Source: CAMTUW01 sp947085035
GTDB taxonomy: Bacteria > Actinomycetota > Coriobacteriia > Anaerosomatales > PHET01
Reading direction: 5' to 3'
DNA length: 64,000 nucleotides
NCBI GenBank assembly: GCA_947085035.1
Contig: CAMTUW010000010.1
Span: 62,001-126,000 of the forward strand
Below are positions 1 to 7,709 of this stretch, in pieces. A program made the translations under genes and the position numbers. The notes beneath the pieces are model-generated. The model was not told the DNA's origin. It searched no databases and saw only the letters and a list, made by a program, of their open reading frames with translations. Numbering within the stretch: the stretch's first letter is position 1; the number at the start of each line of letters is the position of its first letter.

Positions 1-1245
1 GTGTCCAGCAAGTCCGGTGGCACGATCGAGCCCAACGCGTTGTACGCGATCTTTCGCGCGCGGGCCGACGAGTCGCTGGGCCGCGAAGCCGCCGGACAGC
101 GCTTCATCGCGATCACGGATCCCGGATCGGCGCTCGAGCGGCTGGCCGCCCACGAGGGGATGCGCGCCTGCGTGCTCGCGCCGCCCGCTGTCGGAGGCCG
201 CTACTCAGCCCTCACCGTGTTCGGACTGGTGCCGACGGGGCTTCTCGGCGTCGATGTGCGGCGGCTCGTGGAGAGCGCACTCGAGGTCGAACGCAGGTTC
301 ACGCAAGGACCGGGAGACACCGATCTCGCCGACTTCATCGCGACAGCTCACGCGCGCGGCATCGACAAGCTCTCCATCGTCGCGCCACCCGAGCTGCACG
401 TGTTCGGCCTGTGGATCGAACAGTTGGTCGCCGAATCGCTGGGCAAGATGGGTCGCGGAATCGTGCCTGTCATCGAGACCCGCACGCTCGATACCGTGCG
501 AGGAGACCAGGCGATCGTGGTGCTCGAGCGCGCTGGCGATGCGCCCGCGGTGCTTGGCTGTGCACCCGAGACGCCACTGCTGACGATGACGCTGACGGAT
601 CCACACGATATCGGTGGCTGGTTCGTGCTGTGGGAGTACTCGGTCGCGCTGGTCGGCCTCGCGCTGGGAGTGAATCCTTTCGACCAGCCCAACGTCGCCG
701 AGGCCAAGGCCGCGACGAACGCGGTGCTGGAAGGTTCGATCGACGCCGAGGCGCCCCATGCTGTGACCGACGGGGTCCGCCTGATGTTCGGCGGAGGACT
801 CGAACCGCCCCCACAGCCTCAGCTCGACCTCCGAGTCGCTGTGAGACACGCGCTTCAAGCGCTGAGACCCGGCGATTACCTGGTGCTTCTCGCCTACCTG
901 CCCGACGATGAGGCGATCCTCGCGCCGTTGCGTGACGCCATGGCTCTCGCGGGACGTGACGCAGGGGTGTCAGCCTGTTTCGAGCTGGGGCCGCGCTACC
1001 TGCACTCGACCGGACAGCTGCACAAGGGCGGTCCGAACACCGGCGTCTTCGTGATGGTGACCACGCGAGACGCGACAGACATAGAGATCCCGGGGTGGCC
1101 CTTCGGTCTGCGCGCGCTTCACGCGGCACAGGCCGAAGGAGACCTCACCGCACTCATGGCACACGGGCGACGGGTGTTGCGGCTCGATCTCCCGGACGCA
1201 AGCCCCGTATCGATCGCCGCCGTGGTTGCCGCGCTGCACGACTGA
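1..1245 (+). CDS. pgi: Glucose-6-phosphate isomerase, C-terminal part (cut by the window edge)
   Basis: Interconverts glucose-6-phosphate and fructose-6-phosphate in glycolysis. The first residues, SSKSGGTIEP, match the sugar-phosphate (SIS) motif found in the middle of the family, so the GTG at position 1 is not a true start and the gene begins outside the window. Further family landmarks are GGRYSALTVFGLVPTGLLGVD, LHSTGQLHKGGPNTGVF and the final LRALHAAQAEGDL. The wording resembles the isomerase half of transaldolase/isomerase fusions, so the complete protein may be a tal-pgi fusion; this cannot be decided here. It ends about 90 bp before the next gene on the same strand. Confidence 0.85.
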   Translation: MSSKSGGTIEPNALYAIFRARADESLGREAAGQRFIAITDPGSALERLAAHEGMRACVLAPPAVGGRYSALTVFGLVPTGLLGVDVRRLVESALEVERRFTQGPGDTDLADFIATAHARGIDKLSIVAPPELHVFGLWIEQLVAESLGKMGRGIVPVIETRTLDTVRGDQAIVVLERAGDAPAVLGCAPETPLLTMTLTDPHDIGGWFVLWEYSVALVGLALGVNPFDQPNVAEAKAATNAVLEGSIDAEAPHAVTDGVRLMFGGGLEPPPQPQLDLRVAVRHALQALRPGDYLVLLAYLPDDEAILAPLRDAMALAGRDAGVSACFELGPRYLHSTGQLHKGGPNTGVFVMVTTRDATDIEIPGWPFGLRALHAAQAEGDLTALMAHGRRVLRLDLPDASPVSIAAVVAALHD

Positions 1246-1260
1246 ACTTCGTGAGCGGAC

Positions 1261-1294
1261 TTGCATACATAAGGACATTCAGATATGCTCATAT
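1261..1294 (+). promoter_or_regulatory. Promoter with overlapping inverted repeat for the ArsR-family sulfur operon
   Basis: A -35 like TTGCAT (1261-1266) is followed after 17 bp by TATGCT (1284-1289). The inverted repeat ATATG-CT-CATAT (1283-1294) sits directly on the -10 element, 39 bp before the ATG of the ArsR-type gene. This is the expected arrangement for an autorepressing ArsR protein; assignment as its operator is inference. Confidence 0.55.
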
Positions 1295-1333
1295 ATATTC
1301 CTTCATGTGAGCCAGCGTGGCCGGAGGCGCACC

Positions 1334-1669
1334 ATGAACGATGAGTTCTTCTGCATGCACTCTGAGCTCTGCAAGACACTCGCTAACGACAAGCGTCAGA
1401 TGATCATGAGTGCCCTGCGCGAAGGCGAGCGGACCGTCTCTGATCTCGTCGAGATGACCGGACTCACGCAGTCGAACCTCTCGCAACACCTTGCACGCAT
1501 GCGCGCGAACCATGTCGTGTGTGCGCGCCGCTCTGGGGTCAACATCCACTACTCGATCGCGAATCCGAAACTCATACAGGCATTCGACCTCATCACCGAG
1601 GTCATGCAAGAAGCCATGGACGAACGCGCGAATGCGGTCGAACCGCGTAAGGAGGAGGATGCGTCATGA
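1334..1669 (+). CDS. ArsR-family winged-helix repressor
   Basis: A 111-residue ArsR/SmtB-type regulator. The DNA-binding helix-turn-helix lies at about residues 33-57 (RTVSDLVEMTGLTQSNLSQH), followed by a wing. Cysteines at 7, 13 and 63 could sense metal, persulfide or redox state; they are not the classical ELCVCDL box. The ATG at 1334 is preceded by GGAGG at 1323-1327 and matches family length, whereas the open frame extends further upstream without an RBS. The stop overlaps the start of the DsrE2-like gene (ATGA), so it heads a sulfur-transfer operon and probably represses it through the inverted repeat on its promoter. The inducer is unknown. Confidence 0.85.
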   Translation: MNDEFFCMHSELCKTLANDKRQMIMSALREGERTVSDLVEMTGLTQSNLSQHLARMRANHVVCARRSGVNIHYSIANPKLIQAFDLITEVMQEAMDERANAVEPRKEEDAS

Positions 1670-2199
1670 CAGACGTCTCTGCACAGATGAACCAGGTGGC
1701 GGCGGTCGCCGAAGCCACAGGCTCCGCACCGAAGAAACTCACGCTGGTGGTGATGAGCGGCGACATGGACAAGCTCTTCGGCGCCTTCATCATCGCCACA
1801 GGTGCCGCTGCGATGGGCTTTGACGTGGTCATGTTCTTCACCTTCTGGGGATTGCGCGCCCTGAAGCGCGCGGATGCCAGAACAGGCAAGACGTTCTTCG
1901 GTCGCATGCTCGGCATGATGTACGGCGGGGGCATCGAGAAGGCCAACCCTTCCAAGTTCAGCTTCGGGGGTATGGGCCGCTGGATGTTCGGCAAGATGAT
2001 GGGCTCTCACAACGTGGCCACGCTGGTGGAACTGCGCGATCTCGCGGTGGCGCTCAACGTGCGCATGTACGGCTGCCAGATGTCGATGGATGTCATGGAG
2101 ATACCACAGGACACGTTCGTGAAGGGTGTGCGGGAGCCCGTGGGCGTCGGCTTCATGCTCGCCGAGGCGGAGACGTCCAAGGTCCAGCTCTTCATCTAG
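1666..2199 (+). CDS. DsrE2/DsrEFH-like sulfur-transfer protein
   Basis: A 177-residue protein of the DsrE/DsrF-like superfamily, DsrE2 branch. The glycine-rich start of the fold (LTLVVMSGDMDKLFGAFI), the hydrophobic segment AAAMGFDVVMFFTFWGL and the cysteine in YGCQMSMDVMEI are typical of the group. Members pass persulfide sulfur and are usually encoded beside TusA, as here. It overlaps the ArsR gene by 4 bp and is followed after about 30 bp by tusA. The long hydrophobic stretch suggests membrane association, possibly with the downstream cytochrome b-like subunit. Confidence 0.8.
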   Translation: MTDVSAQMNQVAAVAEATGSAPKKLTLVVMSGDMDKLFGAFIIATGAAAMGFDVVMFFTFWGLRALKRADARTGKTFFGRMLGMMYGGGIEKANPSKFSFGGMGRWMFGKMMGSHNVATLVELRDLAVALNVRMYGCQMSMDVMEIPQDTFVKGVREPVGVGFMLAEAETSKVQLFI

Positions 2200-2231
2200 A
2201 CACGATCAAGCCGAGAAGAAGGAGAATCACC

Positions 2232-2471
2232 ATGAGCGATCTCACCCCCGATCTGGAGCTGGACCTACGCGGGTTGCTGTGCCCGATGCCGATGGTCAAG
2301 GTGTCCCAGAACATCAACAACGTGCCCGTAGGTGGAGTCATACGCGCCATCGCGACCGACGCAGGCGCCATGGCCGACATCCCGGCCTGGGCGAAGTCGA
2401 CAGGTAACGATGTCCTCCAGGCAGAGAAGGTCGAGGGCGAGTACGTCTTCTTAGTCAAGCGCGTGAAGTAG
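2232..2471 (+). CDS. tusA: TusA-like sulfur carrier/sulfurtransferase
   Basis: A 79-residue SirA/TusA-type protein. The CPMP motif with the sulfur-carrying Cys17 lies in LDLRGLLCPMPMVK. It receives persulfide sulfur and hands it on to an acceptor. AAGAAGGAG stands just before the ATG. Because it sits between DsrE2 and a NarI/HdrD-type redox pair, it likely carries sulfur to or from that membrane complex rather than serving tRNA thiolation. A second TusA-like protein is encoded in the cysteine operon at 11970-12206. Confidence 0.9.
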   Translation: MSDLTPDLELDLRGLLCPMPMVKVSQNINNVPVGGVIRAIATDAGAMADIPAWAKSTGNDVLQAEKVEGEYVFLVKRVK

Positions 2472-2478
2472 GCTGGAG

Positions 2479-3201
2479 ATGGACACCTTCTCCTTCATCG
2501 CGTCCGCGCTTCTGGTATACGTCGCGCTCACCGTCTTCACGCTGGGCATGGCGTGGCGTGTGTGGCAGTGGACACGCACGCCAAAGTCGCCCGTTCGTCT
2601 GGCGATGTATCCGAAGCCGAAGAGTGGCGCCGGGCGCCTGGCGAAGCTGCTCAAAGACACCTTCGTCGCCCCGCAGAGTTTCGCGATCGCGCCCGGCGTC
2701 ATGATCGCCGCGATGGCGTTTCATCTGGCCGCACTGGCCGCGTTCGTTGGTCACTTGCGGCTCGTGCGCGAGTTCACGCCTCTTGTCGCGCTCTGGGGCG
2801 ACGCGGGCATGGCCCGGTTCGCCGCATGGTCCGGCGGCACCGCTGGTCTCGTGATGATGCTCGCCACGTTCTACTGGATCGGACGGCGCACCTTCGGCCC
2901 GTATCGCAAGCTCTCGACTCCCGAGGACTACCTACTACTCTTCTTGCTCCTCGGCGTCATCCTCATGGGCAACCACATGCGCTTCGTCGGTCACATACCG
3001 GGGCCGGTCTACATCGAGTGGTTCCAAAGCGTGCTCGCCTTCCGGCCAGCGTTTCCACCGGAACTCGCAAACTCGAACACCAGATGGGTGCTTGACGCAC
3101 ACATGCTCTTCGTCAACGCGCTCTTGATCTACTTTCCGTTCAGCAAGCTCACGCACGCGATCGGCGCGTTCGCGACGAACCTCGTCAGGACGGGTGAATA
3201 G
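2479..3201 (+). CDS. NarI/DsrM-like membrane cytochrome b subunit
   Basis: A 240-residue integral membrane protein with about five hydrophobic segments and several histidines in or near them (for example AFHLAALAAFVGH and GNHMRFVGH), the pattern of the respiratory nitrate reductase gamma/DsrM family that binds heme b and exchanges electrons with the quinone pool. It begins 8 bp after tusA and ends 3 bp before the HdrD-like gene, so the two form a membrane electron-transfer pair like DsrMK, TmcBC or HmeCD. The donor or acceptor is unknown; the DsrE2-TusA context points to a sulfur compound. Confidence 0.75.
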   Translation: MDTFSFIASALLVYVALTVFTLGMAWRVWQWTRTPKSPVRLAMYPKPKSGAGRLAKLLKDTFVAPQSFAIAPGVMIAAMAFHLAALAAFVGHLRLVREFTPLVALWGDAGMARFAAWSGGTAGLVMMLATFYWIGRRTFGPYRKLSTPEDYLLLFLLLGVILMGNHMRFVGHIPGPVYIEWFQSVLAFRPAFPPELANSNTRWVLDAHMLFVNALLIYFPFSKLTHAIGAFATNLVRTGE

Positions 3202-3204
3202 GCC

Positions 3205-4497
3205 ATGGAGCAGACGACCATCGACACGATCGTCGGCGTGCTTGACAAGCGCATGAACCGCCAGCTCAAGCAGTACATGGATATCTGCGTGCGCTGCGCG
3301 ATCTGCAAAGACGCGTGCCACCAGTACGTAGCCACACAGGACATGCGCTACCTGCCCGCCCACAGAGCAGAGCTCGTGAGGGGAATCTACCGCAAGTACT
3401 TCACGAAGGCCGGCCGGTTTCTCCCGGCGCTCTATGAAGCACGCGAGCCGGGCGAGAACCTCTTGGACGAGCTCTACGATTCGACCTACGCGTGCACAGG
3501 CTGTCGACGCTGCATGTACTACTGCCCGTTCTCGATCGACACGCAGTGGGTCGTCTCCGCGGCCAAAGGCATCCTGCTGGCGGCAGGACGCGGTAATGAG
3601 ATGCTGGGGCAGCTGGCTGATGCCGCGCTTTTCAAGGGCGACAACGCCGAGATGTTCAAAGAACCGCTCACCGCTGGCTTTCGTGACATCGAAGCCGAGG
3701 TGCGCGATCTCACGGGTAACCCGAACGCAGAGATCCCGCTTGATCGAGAAGGCGCGGACATACTCTATGTCGCGCTGGCCGGCTCGCACTCGATTCTGCC
3801 CGCAGCGGTCATCTTCAACGAGGCCGGAGCCAGCTGGACCCTCTCATTCTTCGAATCGGCCAACTACGGCTACTTCCTCGGGGACCCGGAAAAGGCTCGG
3901 CTCATCGCCAAGCGCTTCATGGATGAGGCGCTGCGTCTGGGCGTCAAGGAGGTCGTGATCACCGAGTGCGGACATGCCTACCGCGTCGCCGAGATGTTCT
4001 ACGAGGCCTGGGCGAAGGAGAAGATGCCGTTCAAGGTGCGCCACATCCTCGACGTGATAGATGAGTACATCAAAGACGGCCGCATCACGGTCGATCAGGC
4101 GGCGATCAGGGAGCGCGTCACGTACCACGACCCTTGCCAGATCGGTCGCAACGGAGGCATCTACGAGCAACCGCGCGCCATCGTCTCGGCGATCTCTGAG
4201 AACTTCGTCGACATGACACCGAACCGCGAGAAGCAATGGTGCTGCGGCGGCGGTGGCGGCATCGTCGCGATGGAGGAGTTCAACAAGATGCGCTTGGCGA
4301 GCGGGGCCGAGAAGGTGCGGCAGATCAAAGAGACCGGCGCAAGCGTGCTCGCTTGCCCGTGCGAGAACTGCCGCCTCCAGATCACTGAGCTCAACGAGGT
4401 GCACGACCTCGGCCTGCGCGTTGTACCGGTGATGGACCTCGTTGTCGAAGCGATGCCCCTGAAGGGACGCGGCGCCGCTCGCATAGACTCACTTTGA
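3205..4497 (+). CDS. HdrD/DsrK-like Fe-S oxidoreductase subunit
   Basis: A 430-residue iron-sulfur protein. The N-terminus has two 4Fe-4S motifs: CVRCAICKDACH (Cys28, 31, 34, 38) and CTGCRRCMYYCP at about residues 95-105. The C-terminal half has heterodisulfide-reductase CCG features: HDPCQIGRNGG, CCGGGGG near residue 350 and CPCENC near 390. This is the HdrD/DsrK/TmcB family, whose CCG domains hold a special cluster acting on disulfides, trisulfides or similar bonds. It is last in the ArsR-DsrE2-TusA-NarI-like operon. The physiological substrate cannot be read from the sequence. Confidence 0.8.
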   Translation: MEQTTIDTIVGVLDKRMNRQLKQYMDICVRCAICKDACHQYVATQDMRYLPAHRAELVRGIYRKYFTKAGRFLPALYEAREPGENLLDELYDSTYACTGCRRCMYYCPFSIDTQWVVSAAKGILLAAGRGNEMLGQLADAALFKGDNAEMFKEPLTAGFRDIEAEVRDLTGNPNAEIPLDREGADILYVALAGSHSILPAAVIFNEAGASWTLSFFESANYGYFLGDPEKARLIAKRFMDEALRLGVKEVVITECGHAYRVAEMFYEAWAKEKMPFKVRHILDVIDEYIKDGRITVDQAAIRERVTYHDPCQIGRNGGIYEQPRAIVSAISENFVDMTPNREKQWCCGGGGGIVAMEEFNKMRLASGAEKVRQIKETGASVLACPCENCRLQITELNEVHDLGLRVVPVMDLVVEAMPLKGRGAARIDSL

Positions 4498-4500
4498 GCC

Positions 4501-4535
4501 CGAGGCGACATCTGGGCGATGTACCCGTTGCCTCG
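4501..4535 (+). terminator. Terminator-like hairpin after the sulfur-redox operon
   Basis: CGAGGCGAC (4501-4509) pairs with GTTGCCTCG (4527-4535) with one G-T pair, and an inner GGG/CCC can extend it. It begins 3 bp after the stop codon and is followed by T-rich sequence. It separates this operon from the nrdD promoter. Confidence 0.5.
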
Positions 4536-4553
4536 TTCGTTACACATTGTTGC

Positions 4554-4582
4554 TTGACCCTCTGTGCGGGTGAACCTACTAT
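4554..4582 (+). promoter_or_regulatory. nrdD promoter
   Basis: TTGACC (4554-4559), a 17-bp spacer, then TACTAT (4577-4582). The -10 element lies inside the first NrdR-like box, consistent with NrdR repression. Confidence 0.55.
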
Positions 4583-4621
4583 ATCTAGTACCCCGATCGT
4601 CTTGACCACTACATCTGGGGC
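4576..4621. promoter_or_regulatory. Tandem NrdR-like boxes
   Basis: Two related 16-bp sites lie at 4576-4591 (core ACTATATCTAGT) and 4606-4621 (core ACTACATCTGGG), exactly 30 bp apart, about three helical turns. NrdR boxes (consensus near ACACWATATATWGTGT) characteristically occur as such phased pairs before ribonucleotide reductase genes. The first box matches well, the second less so. Confidence 0.6.
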
Positions 4622-4650
4622 CAAGAGCAACGTCGGGGAGGAGACCCGTG

Positions 4651-6699
4651 ATGACCACAGAGACCCCGACACCCACATCTGGACCCCTGATGCCCTCGCC
4701 CGCCATGGTCATCAAGCGCGAGGGCGAACGTGTTCCTTTCGACGCCGAGAAGATCCGCTCGGCCGTCGAGCGTGCAGGCATCGCGAGCGGCGAGTATGAC
4801 GCCACCGAGGCGTTGCTGCTCACCGCGCAGGCAATCAAAGTCCTCAAGCACCGTTTCGACGACGGTGAGCCCGACATCGAGCGTATCCAAGACGTCGTCG
4901 AGCAGGTGCTCATCTCCGCGAACCACTTTGCGACCGCACGCGCCTACATCGTCTATCGCGAACAGCGCGCCCGTTTTCGCGAGGACAAGAAGACCGTCAT
5001 CGAGGTCGAGACCAGCGTCAACGAGTACCTCGACCGCGCTGACTGGCGGGTCAACGCCAACGCGAACCAGGGCTACTCGCTTGGCGGGCTGATCTTGAAC
5101 GTGTCCGGAAAGGTCATCGCGAACTACTGGCTCAGCCACGTGTACCCGGCCGAAGTCGGCCGCTCGCACCGCGAAGGCGACATCCACATCCACGACCTCG
5201 ACATGCTGGCCGGCTACTGCGCCGGCTGGTCACTGCGCACGCTGCTGAACGAAGGCCTCAACGGCGTGCCCGGCAAGATCGAATCGGCGCCGCCGAAGCA
5301 CCTCTCCAGCGCGGTGGGGCAGATCGTGAACTTCCTCGGTACGCTGCAGAACGAGTGGGCCGGCGCGCAGGCGTTCAGCTCGTTCGACACGTACATGGCG
5401 CCGTTCATCCGCCTTGACGGCCTTGGCTACAACCAAGTGCGGCAGTCCATCCAGGAGCTCGTCTACAACCTCAACGTGCCGTCTCGCTGGGGCACGCAGA
5501 CGCCGTTCACGAACCTCACCTTCGACTGGACGTGCCCGGACGACCTCAAAGACGAGTACCCGGTCATCGGCGGGAAGACCTGTGACTTCACGTACGGTGA
5601 ACTGCAGACCGAGATGGACATGATCAACCGCGCCTACATCGAGGTCATGACCGCAGGGGATGCCAAGGGGCGCGTGTTCACCTTCCCGATCCCGACCTAC
5701 AACATCACCCCGGACTTCCCGTGGGACAGCGACAACGCGAACCTCCTCTTCGAGATGACCGCGAAGTACGGACTGCCCTACTTCCAGAACTTCGTGAACT
5801 CCGAGCTCAGCCCCAACATGGTGCGCTCGATGTGCTGCCGCCTGCAGCTCGACCTCTCGGAGCTCCTCAAGCGCGGAAACGGCCTGTTCGGCAGCGCCGA
5901 GCAGACCGGGTCGCTGGGCGTCGTCACCATCAACTGCGCGCGTTTGGGGCACCTCAACGTGGGCGACGAGGATGCGCTGCTCTCGGCGCTCGACACGCTT
6001 CTCGAGCACAGTCGCACCTCGCTCGAGCTCAAGCGCAAGGTCATCCAACGCCACATCGACAACGGGCTCTTCCCGTACACGAAGCGCTACCTGGGCACCC
6101 TGCGAAACCACTTCTCGACGATCGGCGTCAACGGCATCAACGAGATGATCCGCAACTTCACCGGCGACACCGACGACATCACGACCGAGCGTGGCGAGCA
6201 GCTCGCCTTGCGATTCCTCGACCACCTCCGGGCACGCATCACGGCCTTCCAGGAGGAGACCGGCCACCTCTACAACCTCGAGGCCACGCCCGCGGAGGGC
6301 ACCACGTACCGCTTCGCGCGCGAGGACCGCAAGCGCTTCGGCGATGCGATCCTTCAGGCAGGAACCGCCGAGAGCCCCTACTACACCAACTCCAGCCAGC
6401 TGCCGGTCGGCTTCACAAGCGACCCGTTCGAAGCGCTCACCCGCCAAGAGCCCCTGCAGCGCAAGTACACCGGCGGCACGGTGCTACACCTCTACCTGAA
6501 CGAGCGCGTCAGCTCGATCGAGGCGTGCAAGAAGCTCGTGCGCCGGTCGCTCGAGGGGTTCCGTATCCCCTACATCACGGTCTCGCCCACGTTCTCGATC
6601 TGCCCGGTCCACGGGTATCTCGACGGCGAGCACCGGTTCTGCCCGAAGTGCGACGCTCAGGCGATCGCCGCGAAACGCGCTGCCGCGTGTTGCAGCTGA
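4651..6699 (+). CDS. nrdD: Anaerobic (class III) ribonucleotide reductase catalytic chain lacking its glycyl-radical domain
   Basis: Reduces ribonucleotides to deoxyribonucleotides under anoxia. An ATP-cone regulatory domain occupies about residues 10-100 (VIKREGERVPFDAEKIRSAV). The reductase core follows with the typical MCCRL segment at residues 394-398, which probably carries the active-site thiyl cysteine. The chain stops soon after the zinc-type segment CPVHGYLDGEHRFCPKC and a short AACCS tail. The C-terminal glycyl-radical motif normally present in NrdD is absent here and is encoded by the next gene. ATG at 4651 is preferred over the adjacent GTG at 4648 because GGAGGAG lies at 4637-4643. 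Confidence 0.9.
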   Translation: MTTETPTPTSGPLMPSPAMVIKREGERVPFDAEKIRSAVERAGIASGEYDATEALLLTAQAIKVLKHRFDDGEPDIERIQDVVEQVLISANHFATARAYIVYREQRARFREDKKTVIEVETSVNEYLDRADWRVNANANQGYSLGGLILNVSGKVIANYWLSHVYPAEVGRSHREGDIHIHDLDMLAGYCAGWSLRTLLNEGLNGVPGKIESAPPKHLSSAVGQIVNFLGTLQNEWAGAQAFSSFDTYMAPFIRLDGLGYNQVRQSIQELVYNLNVPSRWGTQTPFTNLTFDWTCPDDLKDEYPVIGGKTCDFTYGELQTEMDMINRAYIEVMTAGDAKGRVFTFPIPTYNITPDFPWDSDNANLLFEMTAKYGLPYFQNFVNSELSPNMVRSMCCRLQLDLSELLKRGNGLFGSAEQTGSLGVVTINCARLGHLNVGDEDALLSALDTLLEHSRTSLELKRKVIQRHIDNGLFPYTKRYLGTLRNHFSTIGVNGINEMIRNFTGDTDDITTERGEQLALRFLDHLRARITAFQEETGHLYNLEATPAEGTTYRFAREDRKRFGDAILQAGTAESPYYTNSSQLPVGFTSDPFEALTRQEPLQRKYTGGTVLHLYLNERVSSIEACKKLVRRSLEGFRIPYITVSPTFSICPVHGYLDGEHRFCPKCDAQAIAAKRAAACCS

Positions 6700-6710
6700 A
6701 AGGACCGCTC

Positions 6711-6905
6711 ATGTCCGCAGAGGAAACGACCTTGACCGAAGCCGAACTGCGCGCGATGGCACTGTCTGACGAGGAGCGCCAGCCCTGCGAGGTCTGGACC
6801 CGTGTCATGGGCTATCACCGGCCGGTCGTCTCGTTCAACAGGGGCAAGCAAAGCGAGTTCACCGAGCGAGTCTGCTTCATCGAGCCTGTTGAGCTCCCGA
6901 ACTGA
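6711..6905 (+). CDS. Separate glycyl-radical subunit of class III ribonucleotide reductase (64 residues)
   Basis: This short gene encodes the missing C-terminal end of NrdD. CEVWTRVMGYHRPV followed by FNRGKQSEF matches the NrdD radical loop and tail; Gly34 is the predicted radical glycine and Cys26 matches the conserved cysteine before it. It starts 11 bp after the nrdD stop, in a different frame, with its own RBS-like GAAAGG at 6698-6703 and an ATG. It has about 23 extra N-terminal residues rich in Glu and Ala, so it looks like an independently translated partner chain and not a simple frameshift. It overlaps the activase gene start. Confidence 0.85.
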   Translation: MSAEETTLTEAELRAMALSDEERQPCEVWTRVMGYHRPVVSFNRGKQSEFTERVCFIEPVELPN

Positions 6906-7602
6906 CCTGTCGGTAGGCGGCTTCGCGCCGCTCTCGACGGTCGACTGGCCGGGCCAGCTCGTCGCGACCGTCTTCACGCGCGGCTGCCCGTGGAACTGCC
7001 ACTACTGCCACAACCCGCACCTCCTGAGAGCAGATGAGGCCTGCACCGCGGCCGACGACGGCGTGCCCACGTGGTCACAGGTGCTGGCGTTCCTCGCCAC
7101 GCGAGTCGGGCTTCTCGACGGTGTCGTCTTCACGGGCGGCGAGCCCCTCGCACAGCCTGCGCTGCCTGCGGCCATGCGCTCCGTATCCGAGATGGGATTC
7201 GAGGTCGCACTGCACACCGGCGGATCGCTTCCCGAAAGACTGCGCGAGGTGCTGGGGCTCACTGACTGGGTCGGTTTCGACGTCAAGGCTCCGTTTCCAG
7301 ACTACGAGCGTGTCACCCGCGTCCCGAATTCCGGCGAGAGCGCCCTCGCGTCACTGCGTGCGCTGGTGACGAGCGGGGTCGCATTCGAGGCGCGCACGAC
7401 GGTGCATCCGGATCTCACTGACGAGGCCGACCTCGCGCGACTGGCCACGATACTGCGCCGCGAAGGTGTCACCCGCTGGGCGCTGCAGGCTTATCGCGCA
7501 GACGGGGTGCGCCCGGGTCTCGACGAGCCGCTTCCCGCGCAGGATCTTGCTGCGCTGGCCGCTCGCCTGAGCGCCGGTTTCGAGAGCCTCGGCGTGCGCT
7601 GA
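6889..7602 (+). CDS. nrdG: Anaerobic ribonucleotide reductase activating radical-SAM protein
   Basis: Radical SAM activase that generates the glycyl radical. The cluster motif CPWNCHYC (CX3CX2C) is in the N-terminal part, followed by FTGGEPL. The family usually begins a few residues before GGFxPxSTVDWPG, so the TTG at 6889 (giving MSSRTDLSVGGFAPLST) is the most sensible start; the longer open frame from 6802 would lie inside the glycyl-radical gene. It overlaps that gene by 17 bp, which suggests translational coupling. Its substrate must be Gly34 of the 64-residue chain and not a glycine within NrdD. Confidence 0.88.
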   Translation: MSSRTDLSVGGFAPLSTVDWPGQLVATVFTRGCPWNCHYCHNPHLLRADEACTAADDGVPTWSQVLAFLATRVGLLDGVVFTGGEPLAQPALPAAMRSVSEMGFEVALHTGGSLPERLREVLGLTDWVGFDVKAPFPDYERVTRVPNSGESALASLRALVTSGVAFEARTTVHPDLTDEADLARLATILRREGVTRWALQAYRADGVRPGLDEPLPAQDLAALAARLSAGFESLGVR

Positions 7603-7709
7603 GCGCTCGAACTGCCCGGAATGCCGCGGCGAGTGGTACCTTCTACGCTGAAAGCTCGACCGCTGATACCGCCATCACCCGCAGCCGGAGGGCCGCTATC
7701 AACTCCCTC

